DNA of 64,000 nucleotides, taken from NCBI RefSeq assembly GCF_900110855.1, contig NZ_FOFA01000001.1, positions 496,001-560,000 of the forward strand, in the 5' to 3' direction. This document shows, piece by piece, positions 35,133-43,151 of the stretch. This DNA comes from Microlunatus flavus. Its GTDB lineage: Bacteria; Actinomycetota; Actinomycetes; Propionibacteriales; Propionibacteriaceae. The notes under the pieces were generated by a model, which saw only the letters and a program-made list of their open reading frames with translations, ran no database searches and was not told where the DNA came from. Position numbers and translations under genes: made by a program. Each line of letters starts with the position of its first letter. Within the stretch, counting starts at the first letter, position 1.

Positions 35133-36133
35133 CGGTCCTCGTAGTAGACCCAGCGCCGGGCCAGGACGAAGTTCGCCAGGGTGAAGAACCCGATGATGAT
35201 CAGCAGGATCCACGCCATCGCGGACGCGTAACCCATGCTCAGGTTCGAGAAGCCCTGCTGGTAGAGGTAGAGCGTGTAGAAGAGGGTGGAGTCCGACGGG
35301 CCACCCGTGCCGTTGCTGATCACGTACGCCGGGGTGAAGGCCTGGAAGGCTTGGATGATCTGCAGGACGACGTTGAAGAAGATGATCGGCGTCAGCATCG
35401 GCAGCGTCACCGAGGTGAATCGGCGCCAGGGGCTCGCGCCGTCGACCGCGGCCGCGTCGTACAGGTCCTGCGGGATCTGCTTGAGCCCGGCCAGGAAGAT
35501 CACCATCGGCGAGCCGAACTGCCAGATGTTCAGCAGCACGAGCGTGTAGAGAGCGGTGCTCGGGTTGGAGATCCAGCTGATGCCGTCGATGCCGACCAGC
35601 CCGAGGAGCGTGTTGACCACCCCGTCGCCGCCGAAGAGCTGGCTCCACACCACCGCGATCGCGACGCTGCCGCCGAGCAGCGAGGGCAGGTAGTAGACAG
35701 ACCGGTACCAGGCGATGCCCCGGACCCTGCGGTTCAGGAGGACGGCCACGCCGAGGGCGAAGGAGAGCTGCAGCGGGACGGTGAGGGCGACGTAGATCAG
35801 CGTCACCTTGAGGGACTGCCAGAAGCGCGGGTCGTCGGTCAGCAGCGAGACGTAGTTCGCGAGGCCCACCCAGCGCGGCGGCTGCAGCAGGTTGAAGCGG
35901 GTGAACGAGAGGTAGAGCGAGCCCATGAGGGGTCCGGCCGTCAGCACGACCAGGCCCACGAACCACGGCGCCATGAAGAGGTAGGCGACCTTGTTGTCGG
36001 CGAACCGTCGGGGCTTGCGCAGCGGGGAACCGCCACCCGTCGTCGCCGCCGAGCCGTCGGCCCCGCCGGGGACGCCCGCGGCCCGGCGGCTGCGGGCGGT
36101 GTAGGGCTGCCCGCTGCGCGCCTGCGTCGTCAC
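35129..36133 (-). CDS. CUT1 sugar ABC transporter permease (MalF type)
   Basis: A 334-aa permease with a long hydrophilic N-terminus (about 45 aa rich in Ala, Gly and Arg), then six helices beginning VAYLFMAPWFVGLVVL. The docking loop is LYDAAAVDGASPWRRFTSVTLP. GTG at 36133 begins one base after the stop of the beta-propeller gene, and the 3' end overlaps the next permease gene by 4 nt. It forms the importer channel with the MalG-type partner. Confidence 0.92.
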   Translation of the reverse strand: MTTQARSGQPYTARSRRAAGVPGGADGSAATTGGGSPLRKPRRFADNKVAYLFMAPWFVGLVVLTAGPLMGSLYLSFTRFNLLQPPRWVGLANYVSLLTDDPRFWQSLKVTLIYVALTVPLQLSFALGVAVLLNRRVRGIAWYRSVYYLPSLLGGSVAIAVVWSQLFGGDGVVNTLLGLVGIDGISWISNPSTALYTLVLLNIWQFGSPMVIFLAGLKQIPQDLYDAAAVDGASPWRRFTSVTLPMLTPIIFFNVVLQIIQAFQAFTPAYVISNGTGGPSDSTLFYTLYLYQQGFSNLSMGYASAMAWILLIIIGFFTLANFVLARRWVYYEDR

Positions 36134-36134
36134 G

Positions 36135-37259
36135 TCAGCCCGGGTAGGGGTAGAACGGCAGCCCGTCGAGGCGCCGGCTCGTCGGCGTCTCCCACTCGAC
36201 GCCGTCGGCGGCCCAGGCGTCCAGGTCGAGCAGCCCGAGGCCCCGTCCGCTGCCCGCCTCGTCGTCCTTGTGGGCCACCATGTACGCGAGCCACCGTCCG
36301 TCCGGGCTGACGTTGGAGTTGGTGGCCTTCCAGCCGCTCTCGGGCGGGATCGCGGTCATCCGGGCCCGCTGCTGGCTGCCGTCGAGCTTGAGCTTCCACA
36401 GGTTGCGCGGCGGGTAGCCCTCGGCGTCGCAGGCCGACTCGAGGCAGGTCGCCGCCCCGTCGGGGAAGACGCCCTCGCACTCGTTGTGGACCCCGGCCTC
36501 CTCGACGTAGGTCCGGAACTCACCGGTCGTGAGGTCGTAGCCCCGCACCGTGCACAGGGGTTCGGTCGCGGCCTCGATCGAGACGCCGGGGTGGTACTCC
36601 GCGAAGATCACCTCCGTGTCGCTGTGGCGGAAGTCCTGCGGCTCGGGTGCGGTCCCCCTCGTGCGGTAGAAGACCTCGTCACGCCCGAGCCGAGGTCCGT
36701 CCGGGCCGTACTCGATGTCGGTCACGTGGCACTCGAAGACGTCCGGGTCCCCGATCGAGGGGTCGTTGCGGCCGCTCACGGCGTACGTGATCCGGGGCGT
36801 CGACGTCGAGACGCCGCAGCCCTCGAAGACGCGTCGACCCAGCGGCTTCGGCGGCGTGCTCAGATCGGCGGGCAGGACCCAGAGCTCCGACTCGACGTGC
36901 CGGCTCACGTCCCGGTCCTTGAACTCCGCCGGACCGATGAGCAGGTAGTCGTCGTTGGACAGCACGAGGACCCGCAGGAACGAGTGGTGCTCCCCGAGCC
37001 CTTCGGTCAGTGGCCGGACGACCCCCGTCTCCAGGTCGAGCTCGGCGGCGTCGCCGTAGTTCGAGGCGATGAAGGCGAGGCGCTTGCCGTCGCGCGTCCA
37101 GTAGGGCCGTTCGCCATGGTCGAGCAGCTTGCGATGGTGGGCGGGCGGCCGGTCCAGCACGTGGGCCTGCTCGAGCGGCTCTTCAACGACGTCGTTGATC
37201 AAGAAGTGCTCCGGTGACGAGTGCGGTGGCGCGGGCTCGAGAGCGAGTCGCGTGGTCAT
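36135..37259 (-). CDS. TolB/PD40-like beta-propeller protein
   Basis: A 374-aa cytosolic protein (no signal peptide) with propeller repeats such as YWTRDGKRLAFIASNYGD, HNECEGVFPDG and SNVSPDGRWLAYMVAH, each ending in the D-G-x-x-L/W-A pattern of PD40 blades. Related proteins are often labelled Tol-like or oligogalacturonate-lyase-like; the Mn-binding His set of true oligogalacturonate lyases is not convincing here. It is the first gene of the importer/GH-like operon, so it probably handles or senses the imported saccharide. ATG at 37259 is preferred, though its ribosome site is weak. Confidence 0.75.
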   Translation of the reverse strand: MTTRLALEPAPPHSSPEHFLINDVVEEPLEQAHVLDRPPAHHRKLLDHGERPYWTRDGKRLAFIASNYGDAAELDLETGVVRPLTEGLGEHHSFLRVLVLSNDDYLLIGPAEFKDRDVSRHVESELWVLPADLSTPPKPLGRRVFEGCGVSTSTPRITYAVSGRNDPSIGDPDVFECHVTDIEYGPDGPRLGRDEVFYRTRGTAPEPQDFRHSDTEVIFAEYHPGVSIEAATEPLCTVRGYDLTTGEFRTYVEEAGVHNECEGVFPDGAATCLESACDAEGYPPRNLWKLKLDGSQQRARMTAIPPESGWKATNSNVSPDGRWLAYMVAHKDDEAGSGRGLGLLDLDAWAADGVEWETPTSRRLDGLPFYPYPG

Positions 37260-37362
37260 GAGCGCGGGCTCGCAGGAGCCCGTCCGAGCGGGCCGGCCAG
37301 GTCGTCGGCCGGTCCGGAGCCGGCGGGTCCGTGCGCCCGAACCCCTCGTGCTCTGGCTCACA

Positions 37363-37406
37363 GTTTTCGCCCCGCCGGCGGCGACTGTCAAGAACTTGTC
37401 TGACAC
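37363..37406 (-). promoter_or_regulatory. Promoter and candidate FadR-type operator of the propeller/importer operon
   Basis: On the minus strand, TTGACA (37391-37386) is followed 17 nt later by GAAAAC (37368-37363), a good -35 with a weak -10. Immediately upstream lies TTGTCTGACAC (37396-37406), one base from the TnGT-n3-ACnA consensus of FadR-subfamily GntR regulators; CAAG-AA-CTTG is also adjacent. The divergent gene at 37550 encodes such a regulator. The 290-nt gap holds nothing else recognisable. Confidence 0.4.
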
Positions 37407-37549
37407 TTTTTTCCTCTGTGCGGATGTCAGTTTCCACGTATACGCCTTCGCGAGCCACCATTCGGCCCCTCGAGCGTTCAACGAGCCGGCTTCAGCATCA
37501 TGAATCGGAAAACTCTCACCGCCCTCAAGCCCTCGGGGATCATGGTTGT

Positions 37550-38317
37550 GTGACAATCCTCGGCAGCACGACTGACGAACGCCCTGCGCTCCGGCCCGAC
37601 GCGGTGTACGCCGCTCTCCGCGAGGCGATCATCGGTCTCCACCACCTGCCGGGGTCCACGCTCACGGAGCTCTCCGTCTGCAGCACGTACCAGGTGGCGC
37701 GCCCAACGGCTCGCGTCGCGATCCAGCGCCTGGTCGACGACGGGCTCCTGCGGCGCGACGCGCACCGGTCGGCGCGCGTGCCGGAGCTCACGAGCGTCGA
37801 CGTCCACGACCTCTACGGCGTCCGGGTCGGCATCGAGGAGGCCGCGCTACGAGCGATCGCGTCGAGCGGCGCCCCGCACGCGCAGGCGCTGGAGATCCAC
37901 GCCCGGTTCAGCTCGTCCGCCTTCAGCGTCGACCAGGCACCGTTCGTCAAGGACGACATCGCGTTCCACCGCGCGCTGGTCGTGGCCAGCGGCAGCTCCC
38001 GCCTCCGCAGGATGCACGAGCTGATCATGGGAGAGATCGAGCTGTGCATGGGGCAGCTCCAGCACCATCACCTGATGTCGGCCAGAACGGTGGCCGACGA
38101 GCACCAGGGCATCCTGGACGCGGTCGCGATCGGCGACGTCGAGCTCACCGCCGCCCTTGTCCGGGCGCACATCCTCAGCGCCCGCAACCGCCTGCTCGCG
38201 CGCTTCGCGTCTCTCGACGAGCGCACACCTGGAGCCGGACGCCTCTCCGCTGCCTCCGTCGGTCCGGCTGGGTCTTCACCAGTCACGAGCGTGGGTCCGG
38301 CCGCCCCTCTGGCCTGA
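37550..38317 (+). CDS. GntR family regulator, FadR/FCD subfamily
   Basis: A 255-aa regulator. The N-terminal winged HTH (about residues 15-80) includes VYAALREAIIGLHHLPGSTL and TARVAIQRLVDDGLL; the all-helical FCD effector domain follows, with metal-binding His candidates in DIAFHRALV, ELCMGQLQHHHL and ADEHQGILDA. GTG at 37550 follows GGGGAT. A C-terminal tail of about 25 aa after ARFASLDE is Pro/Ser/Gly-rich and likely disordered. It is divergent from the propeller/importer/GH-like operon, which it most likely represses until a sugar acid binds; the effector is inferred from the subfamily, not shown. Confidence 0.9.
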   Translation: MTILGSTTDERPALRPDAVYAALREAIIGLHHLPGSTLTELSVCSTYQVARPTARVAIQRLVDDGLLRRDAHRSARVPELTSVDVHDLYGVRVGIEEAALRAIASSGAPHAQALEIHARFSSSAFSVDQAPFVKDDIAFHRALVVASGSSRLRRMHELIMGEIELCMGQLQHHHLMSARTVADEHQGILDAVAIGDVELTAALVRAHILSARNRLLARFASLDERTPGAGRLSAASVGPAGSSPVTSVGPAAPLA

Positions 38318-39090
38318 GCAGCCATCAGACGGCATCGGCGTCACCGGACGACGACGAGCCGGCGCCAGCCTGACCCTCGTACGGGGCACGCCGACCACCC
38401 GTCCTTCGCGTACCGGCCATCGCCGGAGGCCGACCACGCCGTGGACGTCACCGGGCCGGAGCCGTCGGGTAGCCGCTCAGCTGCCCGTGCCGACGCGGTA
38501 GCTGCGGGTGTCGCTCTGCGCGCCCGTCACGCAGTTCGTGACACTGACGTCGAGGAACCGTACGGCGGTGTAGTCCTTCGGCGGGGCCAGGGTGCAGTCC
38601 ACCACCGTCGCCCCCGTGCATGGACCGCTCAGCGCTTCGGCCGCGAGCCCGATGCGATCGCGGCGCCGTCGAGGGCCGAATGCGGTCTCCCAGCCAACCT
38701 GCGCCTGACCGCGATAGATCCAGTCAGATCGAGCAACTCCGCGTCGGGCACGGGAGCACGGGACTCCCTGGAACGGTGGAGCTGAGGTCTGCACAGCCGG
38801 GATGGTTCCGACCTGAGGTTCTCGCACGGGGGTTCCGCAAGCCGACCGTCGTACGGGACCTGGCGGCCCGATGATGGCCGAGTGTGCAGGGGCCAGCGCG
38901 GCCCGACTCCGGGCCGTTCGCCTCTGGGGTTGTGCGCGGCCAGGTCTGACCTCCGGCCCCTCTCGCATCTCCTGTACCGCGCGGAGCGGCAGCTGCCCCG
39001 GCCCGTTGACGCTGTCGGAGTCCGGGCGCAGGATGTGGCCACCGCACGCGTACGCGTCCGTGTCCGTGATCTCCCCCGAGGCGGCTGACC
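38318..39090. other. Gene-poor stretch of 773 nt with one relic
   Basis: No convincing intact gene on either strand. The only recognisable content is the minus-strand relic at 38477-38614, related to the end of the protein encoded at 39091-40938. Base composition stays GC-rich. The rest shows no repeat, tRNA or terminator that I can support. Confidence 0.5.
38477..38614 (-). pseudogene. Inverted 3' relic of a paralogue of the 39091-40938 gene
   Basis: The last 45 codons plus stop of a minus-strand frame read GATVVDCTLAPPKDYTAVRF followed by LDVSVTN and TGAQSDTRSYRV. They match the C-terminus of the plus-strand protein (GATVSDCTFAPPKDHTAVRF, LDLSATN, TGAQTDTRSYRL) almost residue for residue. 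Upstream of this block the similarity stops abruptly, so the rest of the gene is gone. The copy lies 477 nt from the intact gene in opposite orientation, a remnant of an inverted duplication. It has diverged mostly at third positions, so it was under selection before truncation. Confidence 0.7.
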
Positions 39091-40938
39091 TTGACCCGAT
39101 GGCGGAGTTGGTCGGTGGCTCTGCTGCTTTGCGGGGCCGCTGCAGGGCTGGGCCCGGTCCCGACGGCTGCGGCCGCGCCCAAGACGGACGCCGGCATCGG
39201 CACCGTCGTTGCCGACCTGGGTCCGGACAGCCAGGACGGCGGACCGGGCTTCAGCCACGACGGGGCCTACTTCAGCCACCTCGTTCCGTCGGGCGACCGG
39301 TGCGACCTGCACCTCTACGACGTCGCGGCCCGGCAGGACGTCGGCCTCGTCCACGCGCACGTCGTGTGCGACAGGTACGTGATCCGCTGGGCCGCGCAGA
39401 GCGACACGTTGCAGTGGCAGGTGGACGCCGGCGTCGGGGAGGTCACCGCCTACGCCTGGGATGCCGCCGACCGCCAGGTGTCGGTGCTGGCGCCCGACGC
39501 CCACGTCGAACGCGTCACCGGTCTCTCCGCCGACGGTGCGTACCTGTCGTTCGTCGGTCGGTCCGACCTCCACCCGGCGCCGCCCGGGTCCTCCACGCAG
39601 TCGGCGGCGTTCACCTACGACCGCGGGGCGCGCAGGAGCCTTCCCCTGTCGACCACCGGCGAGGACGTCAGGTTCCTCTCCTGGAGCCCCGCGGGTCACC
39701 ACTTCGTCGGCGAGGTCCGCCACGGCGCCCCCGAGTACGACGCGGAGGACTGCTTCGGCACCGGCACGTCCTGCCAGGTCGTGCCCGACCCGCACGTCGA
39801 CGGCCTCAGCGCGTGGTCGGACGACGGCACCGCCGCGGTCGTGAGCGCCTCGTCGGACTCCACGCCCGCGGTGTACGACTTCGGTGACGACTCCGTGGTC
39901 CCCATCCCGACCACCTACGGCTTCCCCTTCTTCACCTTCTTCGTGGGCAGGGATGCCCGGCGGGTGGTGGGTTACCTGAACCTGAATCCGCTCGCTTCCG
40001 TGCTGTGGGACCGCCGGACCGGCAAGGCGGTCAGGATCCCCGCCCTGGACGCGGTCTGGGCCTCCCCCGACGGGAAGTACCTGCTCTACCGCAGCGCGCC
40101 GTACGACTACCACTACCGCGACGTCGCGACCGGGGCCGACGCGCTCGCCACCTACCGCGGCACCCGCGACCCCGGCGCGATCGACGGCTACTGGACCAAG
40201 GACGGCTCGTCCCACCTCGGCATCGGACCGGGCGGGTGCTCCTCGCTGCGCCAGTGGTCGCCCGCGACCAACACGGTGAGCCTGTTCGGGCCGCCCAGCC
40301 CGGAGGCCTGCTACTACGTCCCGCAGAGGTTCGAGCACGACCCGCTGCCGTCCTCGGCGTCGGGGCGCTTCGGAGTCGTCTACAAGGGCCCCCGGAACAG
40401 CGCGTCGACCGAGTACGTCGCCGACCTGCGCCGGCACGTCCTGCTCGGCCCGGTCAAGGGGCACGGCGAGGACTTCGCGCCCGCCGGCTCCGAGCTCCTG
40501 GCGATCCGCCAGCCGACGTCCGCGGGGGTCGACGAGCTGCTGCTGGTCGACCCCACGCCCGTGCCGGACGTCGACGACAAGCCGCGCTGGAGCTCCGCCG
40601 CACCCTCGACGGGCACGGCGTTCACCGTCGAGGTGGGCCAGCAGGTCCACGTCGTCCTCCAGGCCTTCGACCTGCAGGGCACCCCGGTGAACCCGTACTT
40701 CCGCTGGCGCACCGCCGACGGCACCCCGGTCAAGTCGCCGCCACGCGGATGGTCGTGCGAGCGTCGCCGCCTCGCCGCCGGCGCGACCGTCTCGGACTGC
40801 ACGTTCGCCCCGCCCAAGGACCACACCGCCGTCCGGTTCCTGGACCTCAGCGCCACCAACTCCGCGACCGGCGCGCAGACCGACACCCGCAGCTACCGGC
40901 TGGAGACGAAGCCGGCCCCCAGGGCCGCACGGCGCTGA
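39091..40938 (+). CDS. Secreted propeller-like protein of unknown function
   Basis: A 615-aa protein starting at TTG 39091 (GAGG upstream). Residues 1-29 form a Sec signal peptide (positive start, SVALLLCGAAAGLG core, PTAAAAP cleavage region) without a lipobox Cys. The body has repeated blade-like segments (GPGFSHDGAYFSHL, VTGLSADGAYLSFVG, VWASPDGKYLLYRS), suggesting a WD40/PD40-type propeller to about residue 500, then a small C-terminal beta domain with Cys pairs (WSCERR, VSDCTFAP). It is probably extracellular. There are no catalytic motifs I recognise. A truncated inverted paralogue lies just upstream. Confidence 0.7.
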   Translation: MTRWRSWSVALLLCGAAAGLGPVPTAAAAPKTDAGIGTVVADLGPDSQDGGPGFSHDGAYFSHLVPSGDRCDLHLYDVAARQDVGLVHAHVVCDRYVIRWAAQSDTLQWQVDAGVGEVTAYAWDAADRQVSVLAPDAHVERVTGLSADGAYLSFVGRSDLHPAPPGSSTQSAAFTYDRGARRSLPLSTTGEDVRFLSWSPAGHHFVGEVRHGAPEYDAEDCFGTGTSCQVVPDPHVDGLSAWSDDGTAAVVSASSDSTPAVYDFGDDSVVPIPTTYGFPFFTFFVGRDARRVVGYLNLNPLASVLWDRRTGKAVRIPALDAVWASPDGKYLLYRSAPYDYHYRDVATGADALATYRGTRDPGAIDGYWTKDGSSHLGIGPGGCSSLRQWSPATNTVSLFGPPSPEACYYVPQRFEHDPLPSSASGRFGVVYKGPRNSASTEYVADLRRHVLLGPVKGHGEDFAPAGSELLAIRQPTSAGVDELLLVDPTPVPDVDDKPRWSSAAPSTGTAFTVEVGQQVHVVLQAFDLQGTPVNPYFRWRTADGTPVKSPPRGWSCERRRLAAGATVSDCTFAPPKDHTAVRFLDLSATNSATGAQTDTRSYRLETKPAPRAARR

Positions 40939-41267
40939 GCCCCGCGGCGCGGCGGTCGCGGCTGGCTGGGTTCGCCGAGAGCCGATGACGCCCTTCGTGC
41001 CCTGCCTGAACGGGGTGCTCACCGCCGGCGGTCAGCGTCGCTGTCACCTCTGGTGGAGACCTTGGCCTGGACGAGGCGTGCGATCCCGCCGTCGGCGTAG
41101 ACCTGGACGCCCGTGCTGGAGGATCGGGGACTGTCGCTCGGCAGTACAGCCGGCTGCGGTCCTGTGCGAGCAAGGGCCGCTTCCGGAAGGCGTCTCGAAC
41201 ACGAAAGTCATCTCATCCGCGCGCGACACCTGCTCGTGCACCTCGGTGAGCGCGGGTCCGGGCTGCC
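40939..41267. other. Gene-poor 329-nt gap with degraded coding-like sequence
   Basis: On the minus strand two short blocks look coding but are in different frames: HEQVSRADEMTFVFETPSG and, further on, VQVYADGGIARLVQAKVSTR before a stop. No single frame joins them, so this may be a decayed gene fragment, or a small gene at 41044-41241 may be real. I do not recognise the family. Confidence 0.25.
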
Positions 41268-42170
41268 TCAGCGTGCCCGGAGCCGTTGGGTGATGAACAG
41301 GGCGGCTCGATCGATGGCTTCGTCAGCTTCGTCGATCAACCCGACGAAGGCCGGGAACACGTGCGGAACTCCGGCGACGACATCGAGGATCACGTCGACG
41401 TCAGCCTCGCGTGCCCGGTCGGCAAGTCGCACGGCGTCGTCGAGCAGCAGCTCGTCCGTGCCGACCTGCAGGAGCATCGGTGGGAACCCCGTCAGGTCGG
41501 CGAGCACCGCCGGAGCCAGGAGCGGCTGGGCCGGGTCCTGGCCGGCGAGGTAGAGCTCGCCGGTGCGTCCCATCCCCGCCCGCGTGAAGAGCGGGTCGAC
41601 GCCCTCCTTCGAGACCATCGACGCCCCGGAGCGGGTGTGGTCCAGCCCCGGTGAGAACGCCACGATCGCCGCCGGCAGGGGCAGCCCCGCGTCTCTAGCC
41701 GCCAGCGTCGTCGTGACCGCGAGCCCGCCGCCGGCGGAGTCACCCGCGAGCACCACGCTCGCGGGATCGACCCCGCGGTCGAGCAGGTCGCGGTACGCGG
41801 CCAGGCAGTCGTCGATGGCCGCCGGGAACGGGTGCTCGGGCGCGAGCCGGTAGTCGAGCGACAGCGCCGGCACCCTGGTCCGCTCCACGAGGTGAGCAGT
41901 GAGCGCCATCGCGGTCTCCGGCGAGCCGAGCGAGAACGACCCTCCGTGGAAGTAGAGCAGCACGCCATCTCGTGCGCCTCTCGGGGGATCGACCCGTACA
42001 GCCCGTCGCGAGCCGAGCTCGGTCGGCGTCCGCCGGACGCCGTCGGGAACCGGAAAGCGGCTCATGAAGTGCGCGAACCCCTTGCGCATCATCTCGACCG
42101 GCACCGGCCCGCTCGGGGTTGGTGCCGCCTGCAGCTCGGCGTGCAGCGCCCGTCGCTGGTTCCAGGTCAT
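41268..42170 (-). CDS. Alpha/beta hydrolase, hormone-sensitive-lipase-type esterase
   Basis: A 300-aa esterase of the HSL/BFAE family. The oxyanion-hole motif is YFHGGSF, the nucleophile elbow GDSAGGG, the acid Asp lies in GTDELLLDDA and the catalytic His in GVPHVFPAF. DYRLAPEHPFP, another family hallmark, is intact. No signal peptide, so it acts in the cytosol on short-chain esters. It is divergent from a MarR gene with two operator-like dyads between, so expression is probably de-repressed by the MarR ligand. Confidence 0.93.
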   Translation of the reverse strand: MTWNQRRALHAELQAAPTPSGPVPVEMMRKGFAHFMSRFPVPDGVRRTPTELGSRRAVRVDPPRGARDGVLLYFHGGSFSLGSPETAMALTAHLVERTRVPALSLDYRLAPEHPFPAAIDDCLAAYRDLLDRGVDPASVVLAGDSAGGGLAVTTTLAARDAGLPLPAAIVAFSPGLDHTRSGASMVSKEGVDPLFTRAGMGRTGELYLAGQDPAQPLLAPAVLADLTGFPPMLLQVGTDELLLDDAVRLADRAREADVDVILDVVAGVPHVFPAFVGLIDEADEAIDRAALFITQRLRAR

Positions 42171-42202
42171 CGTGCTCTCGCCCCTCTCGCCCGGCCGTTA
42201 CT

Positions 42203-42238
42203 TGCCGTGGCATATATCGCAGACTGTATGCCGTGGCA
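42203..42238. promoter_or_regulatory. Twin MarR operator candidates
   Basis: The 10-mer TGCCGTGGCA (dyad TGCC-GT-GGCA) occurs at 42203-42212 and 42229-42238, with centres 26 bp apart. The two also form a larger imperfect inverted repeat, TTGCC...GGCAA. The first lies 33 bp upstream of the esterase start; the second covers the GTG start of the marR gene. This is suitable for autoregulation and control of the esterase. Confidence 0.55.
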
Positions 42239-42703
42239 ACCAATCGGGCAAGTGGCGACCTGGTGAAGCTCTTCGACGATCTCGTCCGGTGCGAGACGCG
42301 GCTCTACAACGCGATCGGCGACACCCTCCGCGAGGAGCACGGCATCGTCACCACGCAGTACGAGTTTCTGCGCTACCTCCGCGACCACCCGGGCTCGCGC
42401 GTCGCGGAGGTGGCGACGAACTTCGCTGCGGGAGTCGGGGCGATCAGCAAAGGCACGGATCGGCTCGAGGCTCGCGGGTGGGTGAAGCGGCGCCCGAACC
42501 CGACTGACGGACGTTCGTCGCTGGTCACCCTCACCGCAGCGGGGGAGGCGCTCCTGAAGGCGGCCGAGGACACCTTCCGACGTCGACTGGCCGAGCTCGT
42601 GTCGCCCTCGCTCGCGAGCGATCGCGTGAAAGAGGTGGGCGAGGCGTTGCAGGCTCTCCGGGTCAGCCTGGAGGAGAACCGGCTCGGGGTGCCCGTCGGC
42701 TGA
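42233..42703 (+). CDS. MarR family transcriptional regulator
   Basis: A 156-aa regulator with the winged-helix core VAEVATNFAAGVGAISKGTDRLEARGWVKR and wing PNPTDGRSSLVTLTAAG; flanking helices form the dimer interface. GTG at 42233 gives the usual N-terminal helix (LVKLFDDLVRCETRLYN) and lies inside an operator-like repeat, suggesting a leaderless or very short transcript; GTG at 42263 is a possible alternative. It is divergent from the esterase, its likely target. Confidence 0.88.
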   Translation: MATNRASGDLVKLFDDLVRCETRLYNAIGDTLREEHGIVTTQYEFLRYLRDHPGSRVAEVATNFAAGVGAISKGTDRLEARGWVKRRPNPTDGRSSLVTLTAAGEALLKAAEDTFRRRLAELVSPSLASDRVKEVGEALQALRVSLEENRLGVPVG

Positions 42704-42942
42704 ACCGGACGGCGGACGAGGACGACCAAGAGCGAGCGTCGAAGAAGTCCGATCAGGTCGGGCCGAACGTCGTCGTGGTCCCGCCCCCACACCTGACCTG
42801 CCGTGTACCGGTCGAGGTGTGGCGAGGTTCAGCGTCCTTGGACGTCCAGGACCATGCGAAGCAACCAGACCGCGTTGCTGTCACATGGATCGGTCCGGCG
42901 GCGAATGAGGAAGACCGCCACCCGAGACCCGGCCTTCTGATG

Positions 42943-43015
42943 CGCACCCGGAGAGACTCGAACTCCCAACCTTCTGATCCGTAGTCAGATGCTCTATCCG
43001 TTGAGCTACGGGTGC
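42943..43015 (-). tRNA. tRNA-Arg (anticodon ACG)
   Basis: The reverse strand folds as a 73-nt cloverleaf: acceptor GCACCCG / CGGGTGC, D-arm with AGCTCAACGGATAGAGC, anticodon stem TCTGA / TCAGA around loop CTACGGA (ACG), and T-arm GGTTCGA-type (GGGAGTTCGAGTCTC). The discriminator is G and CCA is not encoded in full. The 239 nt between it and the marR gene show nothing recognisable. Confidence 0.95.
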
Positions 43016-43151
43016 CGGTCCCCTCGAAAGGGAACTGGAAGATCGTACAGGACCACCGGCACCACACCGAAACCGTGACCACGGGCAGCCGCGCCCGACC
43101 TCGGGAGGCGACCGCGACGACCGCTGGAGCAGACCGAGCCGGGACCGGACC

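Noticed and set aside
36135-37259. Oligogalacturonate lyase annotation for the beta-propeller protein
   Set aside because: The fold type fits, but the clustered His/Gln metal ligands expected of that lyase are not convincingly present.
38629-41022. Very long open frame on the minus strand opposite the secreted protein gene, and similar long antisense frames (for example 10549-12813, 23217-24923 and 30066-33176 on the plus strand)
   Set aside because: They are Arg/Gly/Val-rich or His/Asp-rich shadow translations typical of high-GC DNA, have no recognisable domains, and lie opposite well-supported genes.
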